Source: Myxococcales bacterium
GTDB taxonomy: Bacteria > Myxococcota_A > Polyangia > Polyangiales > Houyiibacteriaceae
Length of the DNA stretch: 64,000 nucleotides
Direction of reading: 5' to 3'
NCBI GenBank assembly: GCA_019637115.1
Contig: JAHBWH010000005.1
Location: 1-64,000, forward strand
The translations under genes were made by a program, and so were the position numbers. The notes under the pieces were generated by a model, which saw only the letters and a list, made by a program, of their open reading frames with translations, made no database searches and was not told the origin of the DNA. Of the stretch, positions 61,217-64,000 are shown piece by piece; position 1 is the stretch's first letter, and each line of letters starts with the position of its first letter.

Positions 61217-61630
61217 TCACGCGACGGAGACGACGACGATCCCGCGGTAGGGCGCCGCGAGGCGCTCGAGGTCCACGGGGTCGCCCGTCAGCAGGGCGCC
61301 ACCCCCGCGCTCGACGGCCACGGCCACGACGTGAGCGTCGACGATGTGCTCGGAGCCAACACGAGCCGCGTCGAGCAAGCCCCCGACCAAACGCGCGAGC
61401 GCACGGTCCGTGTCTCGGAGGAGGACGCCGGTCTCTCGGGACAACAGGGCATCCATGACCGCGGAACGACCCCGCCCCCGATAGAGCTCTGCCAACACCA
61501 ACGTCGGAACGATCACGTCGCGCCCGAGGCGCGTCGCGGCCGTCATCGCAGCTCGAACCTCGAGTTGACGTCGCGACCTCGGTCCCGCCAGCGCCGAGAC
61601 CGCCTCCGCGTCCAATACCAGGCAGCTCAA
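61217..61630 (-). CDS. PIN-domain toxin (VapC-like)
   Basis: Protein of 137 aa, TTG start at 61630 overlapping the antitoxin stop (TTGA). PIN-fold acidic residues are visible in LVLDAEAVSAL, LVLAELYRG and HIVDAHVVAVAV plus GGALLTGDPVDL. VapC toxins are Mg2+-dependent RNases that cut tRNA or rRNA. Toxin activity is inferred from family and gene order. Confidence 0.85.
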   Translation of the reverse strand: MSCLVLDAEAVSALAGPRSRRQLEVRAAMTAATRLGRDVIVPTLVLAELYRGRGRSAVMDALLSRETGVLLRDTDRALARLVGGLLDAARVGSEHIVDAHVVAVAVERGGGALLTGDPVDLERLAAPYRGIVVVSVA

Positions 61631-61854
61631 GCGAGGAGCTCCTCGTACTTGGCGATCAGCCGCTTCGACACCGCCCCATGTCGCGCGTCGAGCTCGGCCA
61701 AGAACGCCTCGAGGCGCGCGAGTCTCCGCCGCCGCTCCACGACCTCCCGCAGCGCGTCGTTCAGCTGTTTGGAGAGCGTCTCGTCATCGCGCTCGAGCTC
61801 CTCGATGAGATCCGCGTCGAGGGATACCGAGATCTTGCGCTTGAGCGCGGTCAT
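61627..61854 (-). CDS. ribbon-helix-helix antitoxin (VapB-like)
   Basis: Protein of 75 aa: KRKISVSLDADLIEELERDDETLSKQLNDALREVVERRR is a CopG-type ribbon-helix-helix, followed by a Leu/Glu/Ala-rich tail that would bind the toxin. It overlaps the toxin start. The upstream region has TTGACA, TAGCTT and two direct repeats that probably bind this protein (see the regulatory site). Confidence 0.85.
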   Translation of the reverse strand: MTALKRKISVSLDADLIEELERDDETLSKQLNDALREVVERRRRLARLEAFLAELDARHGAVSKRLIAKYEELLA

Positions 61855-61888
61855 ACTCGAAAGCTACCGCGGTCATACCGAGTGTCAA
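61846..61888 (-). promoter_or_regulatory. vapBC promoter with 11-bp direct-repeat operator
   Basis: On the minus strand TTGACA (61888-61883) and TAGCTT (61866-61861) are spaced by 16 bp; the -10 ends 6 nt before the ATG. GTATGACCGCG occurs twice (61878-61868 and 61856-61846), 22 bp apart, on the same face of the helix. The second copy covers the start codon. This fits autoregulation by the antitoxin. Confidence 0.65.
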
Positions 61889-61967
61889 CGGGGCCCCCCT
61901 GTTGGCCGTCTGCCCGACCCATGCGAACATGAGTCGCCCGGTGGGGGTACGTGTCCTCGGAGACCTC

Positions 61968-62504
61968 ATGCTTCGGCTTACGCTTCTCGTCATCCTCCTC
62001 TGCGGGTGTTACTCGGCCTACGAGTCGGACGACCCCGACCGTCCCCTCGGCCGAGACGGTGGCGTCGTCCTGATCGACGCGGGCCGCCCGGATGGCGGGC
62101 CGCCACCGCCGCCTCCGCCACCGCCGCCGCCTCCTCCACCTCCGCCCATCTGCGAGCCGAACGCGCCCGCGACGTATGACGGCGACCGATGCGCGAGGCG
62201 GACGCGGACGTGCATCGAGGACTGCCAAGCCCTCGGCGACGAGGACGCATGCATCGACGAGTGCTTGTTCGCCGATCTCCCCTGCGTCGACTGCCTCTAC
62301 GGCGAGGTGATCGCGTGCGCGGTCCCCCGCTCGCGCTGCGGTGTCGAGTGGGACGCCTTCGCCTGCTGTCGGGACACGTCGTGCCGCGGCGTCAGCCTCT
62401 TCGACTGCCTGAACGACGTCTGCTTCGATCCCGCGATCGGCCTCTTCGACTGCCTCGCGCCGGCGTTCGACGCTTGCGCCGACGCACAGGTCACCTGCTT
62501 CTGA
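61968..62504 (+). CDS. small Cys-rich lipoprotein with poly-proline linker
   Basis: Predicted lipoprotein of 178 aa. Lipobox LLCGC just after MLRLTLLVI; GGAG precedes the ATG at 61968. A 16-residue poly-Pro run is followed by a Cys-rich domain with CIEDCQALGDEDACIDECLFADLPCVDCL and CRDTSCRGVSLFDCLNDVC. Resembles the GCYL-type lipoproteins at the window start in its N-terminus only. Function unknown. Confidence 0.75.
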   Translation: MLRLTLLVILLCGCYSAYESDDPDRPLGRDGGVVLIDAGRPDGGPPPPPPPPPPPPPPPPICEPNAPATYDGDRCARRTRTCIEDCQALGDEDACIDECLFADLPCVDCLYGEVIACAVPRSRCGVEWDAFACCRDTSCRGVSLFDCLNDVCFDPAIGLFDCLAPAFDACADAQVTCF

Positions 62505-62538
62505 GCACTCGACCCGCTTCTGAGCGCCGCGACGCGAG

Positions 62539-62709
62539 GCTAGTGCCCCCAACCCGAAGTTCGTTCCGGGTATCCGCGGCCCTCGACGCGGATCTCGCTC
62601 GCCGACCTCCTCGAATAGGCTTTGGCCTGTCCAACGCCTGCGCGGCAAACGACCTCCACGCCGATCATCCACGGCAACCCGGAACGAACTTCGGGTTGGG
62701 GGCACTAGC
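62539..62709. mobile_element. candidate MITE with 33-bp terminal inverted repeats
   Basis: The left arm (62539-62571) begins GCTAGTGCCCCCAACCCGAA and is perfectly inverted at 62677-62709. A weaker match extends both arms inward by about 8 bp. The interior (about 105 bp) has no supported gene. The ends carry a TA dinucleotide in CTAG, as expected for a TA-target duplication of the Tc1/mariner/IS630 type, but the duplication itself is not proven. The right arm supplies the stop codon of the adjacent TPR gene, so it sits between two convergent genes. A large terminator is the alternative. Confidence 0.6.
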
Positions 62710-63751
62710 GCGCGCGCTGCGCCCGCCGGGCTGCCTCGAGCTGCTCGCGCGTGCGAGCCGCGAGCGGCCCGCTGGGCTCGAGCCGGAGCGCCGTCTCGAA
62801 CGAGGTGATCGCCTCGGCGTATTGGCCCTCGGCGGCGAGGAGCGAGCCGAGGAGCGCGTGCGCCGTCGCGTAGCGGGCGTCGAGCGCGATGGCCTGGCGC
62901 AGCGTCGCCTTCGCGCCGTCGGTGTCGTTCGCAGCGCGCTGAGCGAGCGCGAGCTCGCCGAGCAGCGCTGGCGTGGGCCCGCCGTGCGCTTCGATGGCGG
63001 ACCGAAGCGCCTGGACCGCCGGCTCGGGCTGCCCCGCGCGCCGCAGGCCGTGGCCGATGGCCTGCAGCGCCGCGGCGTCCTGGCCGACGAGCCGCAACGC
63101 GCGACGGAGCTCGATCGCGGCTTGGTCGTTCTGCCCGCGGCGCAAGAAGAGCAGCCCGAAGTTCGTCCGCGCGAGCCCGTCGTCCGGACGCAGGCGGACG
63201 GCGCGACGGTAGGCTTCCTCGGCGCTGGCGTCGTCTCCGGCGTCCTCCGACGCCATCGCGAGGTTCAGCCACGCCTCGCCGAAGCTCGGGTCCTCGGCGA
63301 CCGCCCGCCGCAACACCTCGACCGCCTCCCCGGCGCGCTCGACGTCCCGCAGCAGGAGGCCGAGGTTGTTCAGCGCTTCGGGGAACGCGGGGTCGATCTC
63401 GAGGGCGGCGCGGTATGCGCGCTCGGCTGCCTCGTACTCGTTGCCCAGCTCCAGCACGAGCCCGACGTTCAGGTGCGCGCGAGGGTCGCGCGGGCTCTCC
63501 TGGATGGCTTGCTCGAAGAGCTGGAACGCAGCCCGCGGGTCGCCGCTGGCGAGCGCCGCCTCTCCGCGCGCGACCAGCTCGCTCGCGGGGTGGCGCTCCG
63601 GCCGCTCGCGCACCCCCTCGTCCGGGAAGGTGACGTCGTCGTCGCCGGCGGTTCGCCCCATGTCGCTCGAGCCCGTGCCGCTCGAACCCGCGCCGCTCGG
63701 GCAGCCGCTCCAGAGCAGCGCCGCCGCCAGGAGCCATGTCGCGCGTGTCAT
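62705..63751 (-). CDS. TPR lipoprotein
   Basis: Predicted lipoprotein of 348 aa with lipobox LLWSGC, then about eight TPR-like units (for example RAAFQLFEQAIQESPRDPRAHLNVG, EAAERAYRAALEIDPAFPEALNNLG, GEAVEVLRRAVAEDPSFGEAWLNLA). TPRs organise protein complexes; partners unknown. The start overlaps the glnD-like stop by ATGA. The stop codon lies in the inverted-repeat element. Confidence 0.88.
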   Translation of the reverse strand: MTRATWLLAAALLWSGCPSGAGSSGTGSSDMGRTAGDDDVTFPDEGVRERPERHPASELVARGEAALASGDPRAAFQLFEQAIQESPRDPRAHLNVGLVLELGNEYEAAERAYRAALEIDPAFPEALNNLGLLLRDVERAGEAVEVLRRAVAEDPSFGEAWLNLAMASEDAGDDASAEEAYRRAVRLRPDDGLARTNFGLLFLRRGQNDQAAIELRRALRLVGQDAAALQAIGHGLRRAGQPEPAVQALRSAIEAHGGPTPALLGELALAQRAANDTDGAKATLRQAIALDARYATAHALLGSLLAAEGQYAEAITSFETALRLEPSGPLAARTREQLEAARRAQRAR

Positions 63752-64000
63752 CCCTCGTCCTCCCCGTGAAGCTCCTCGAGCCGATCTCGCAGGTTCGCCC
63801 GCAACGCCGCGAGGCGCCCCGCGTCCCGGAGCTTACCTCCGCTCGCGTCCTGCACGTAGAAGACGTCCGCCACGCGGTCCCCCTCGGTGTTGACCTTCGA
63901 GAGCGCGATCGTCAGGCCCTCGTCGTGGAGCGTCCGCGCGATCGTGTGGAGGACGCCGACGCGATCACGGGTGAAGACGTCCACGACCGTGAAGCGCGGC
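63748..64000 (-). CDS. glnD: 3' end of [protein-PII] uridylyltransferase (partial)
   Basis: Only the C-terminal about 83 residues are in the window; the gene continues beyond the edge. The sequence RFTVVDVFTRDRVGVLHTIARTLHDEGLTIALSKVNTEGDRVADVFYVQDASGGKL is the C-terminal ACT domain of GlnD, which senses glutamine and controls PII uridylylation. The TGA overlaps the start of the TPR lipoprotein gene by ATGA. Confidence 0.75.
   Translation of the reverse strand, partial: PRFTVVDVFTRDRVGVLHTIARTLHDEGLTIALSKVNTEGDRVADVFYVQDASGGKLRDAGRLAALRANLRDRLEELHGEDEG

Overview
The window is a high-GC bacterial chromosome segment that reads like a Myxococcota genome, probably Polyangiales or a Sandaracinus-like relative. 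That assignment is an inference. It rests on the very GC-rich third codon positions, the many lipoproteins whose lipobox cysteine is followed by Asp/Ala/Gly-rich linkers (DAGxDA type), the MopE-type and other Cys-rich modules, the TPR proteins, and an orthologue set typical of a predatory or saprophytic soil or marine delta-type bacterium. No rRNA, tRNA, CRISPR array or prophage was seen. There are about 53 protein genes.

Left part (1-8.5 kb): a 23-bp tandem repeat, two tandem paralogous Cys-rich lipoproteins separated by a hexanucleotide microsatellite, a secreted GH13 amylase-like and GH1 beta-glucosidase-like lipoprotein pair, a DUF2007-type membrane protein and a TPR protein. 8.7-12.9 kb: an HNH endonuclease-domain protein, a stand-alone protein of three homing-endonuclease-associated repeats, and a FadR-like regulator with two palindromic operators driving itself and an unknown partner gene. 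12.9-21 kb (minus strand): a glycosidase-like Cys-rich lipoprotein, a STAND ATPase with a C-terminal winged helix, a DUF368 polyprenyl-phosphate carrier and an alpha/beta hydrolase lipoprotein. 21-32.7 kb: a VWA lipoprotein, a methyltransferase, a putative outer membrane protein, a phosphodiesterase, YicC, DUF507, a FemAB-like acyltransferase, malate dehydrogenase, CutA, a small lipoprotein, and a class II amidotransferase homologue that lacks its catalytic cysteine.

33-50 kb: a peptidase-like/Omp85-barrel fusion with a possible 48-aa membrane protein behind it, a XerC/D recombinase, a lipase-like hydrolase, a Na/Pi cotransporter, an unknown membrane protein, a YfcE-like phosphoesterase, YebC, an SLC13 transporter, a pseudouridine synthase, two overlapping calcium-repeat-like lipoproteins, a ribbon-helix-helix regulator with a palindromic operator, and LepA. 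50-64 kb: an OmpR-type regulator, a run of Cys-rich lipoproteins, a Uma2 protein, RNase PH with RdgB, a Rieske oxygenase, a histidine kinase, a VapBC-type module with a direct-repeat operator, a candidate MITE with 33-bp terminal inverted repeats, a TPR lipoprotein and the 3' end of glnD.

Two regulatory themes recur. Many genes have a TAnnnT-like box 5-8 nt before the start codon and no Shine-Dalgarno, which suggests leaderless mRNAs. Several intergenic regions carry G-rich or short tandem repeats. The best candidates for something undescribed are the Omp85 fusion, the amidotransferase pseudoenzyme, the MITE-like element, the FadR operon with its unknown partner, and the leaderless pattern.
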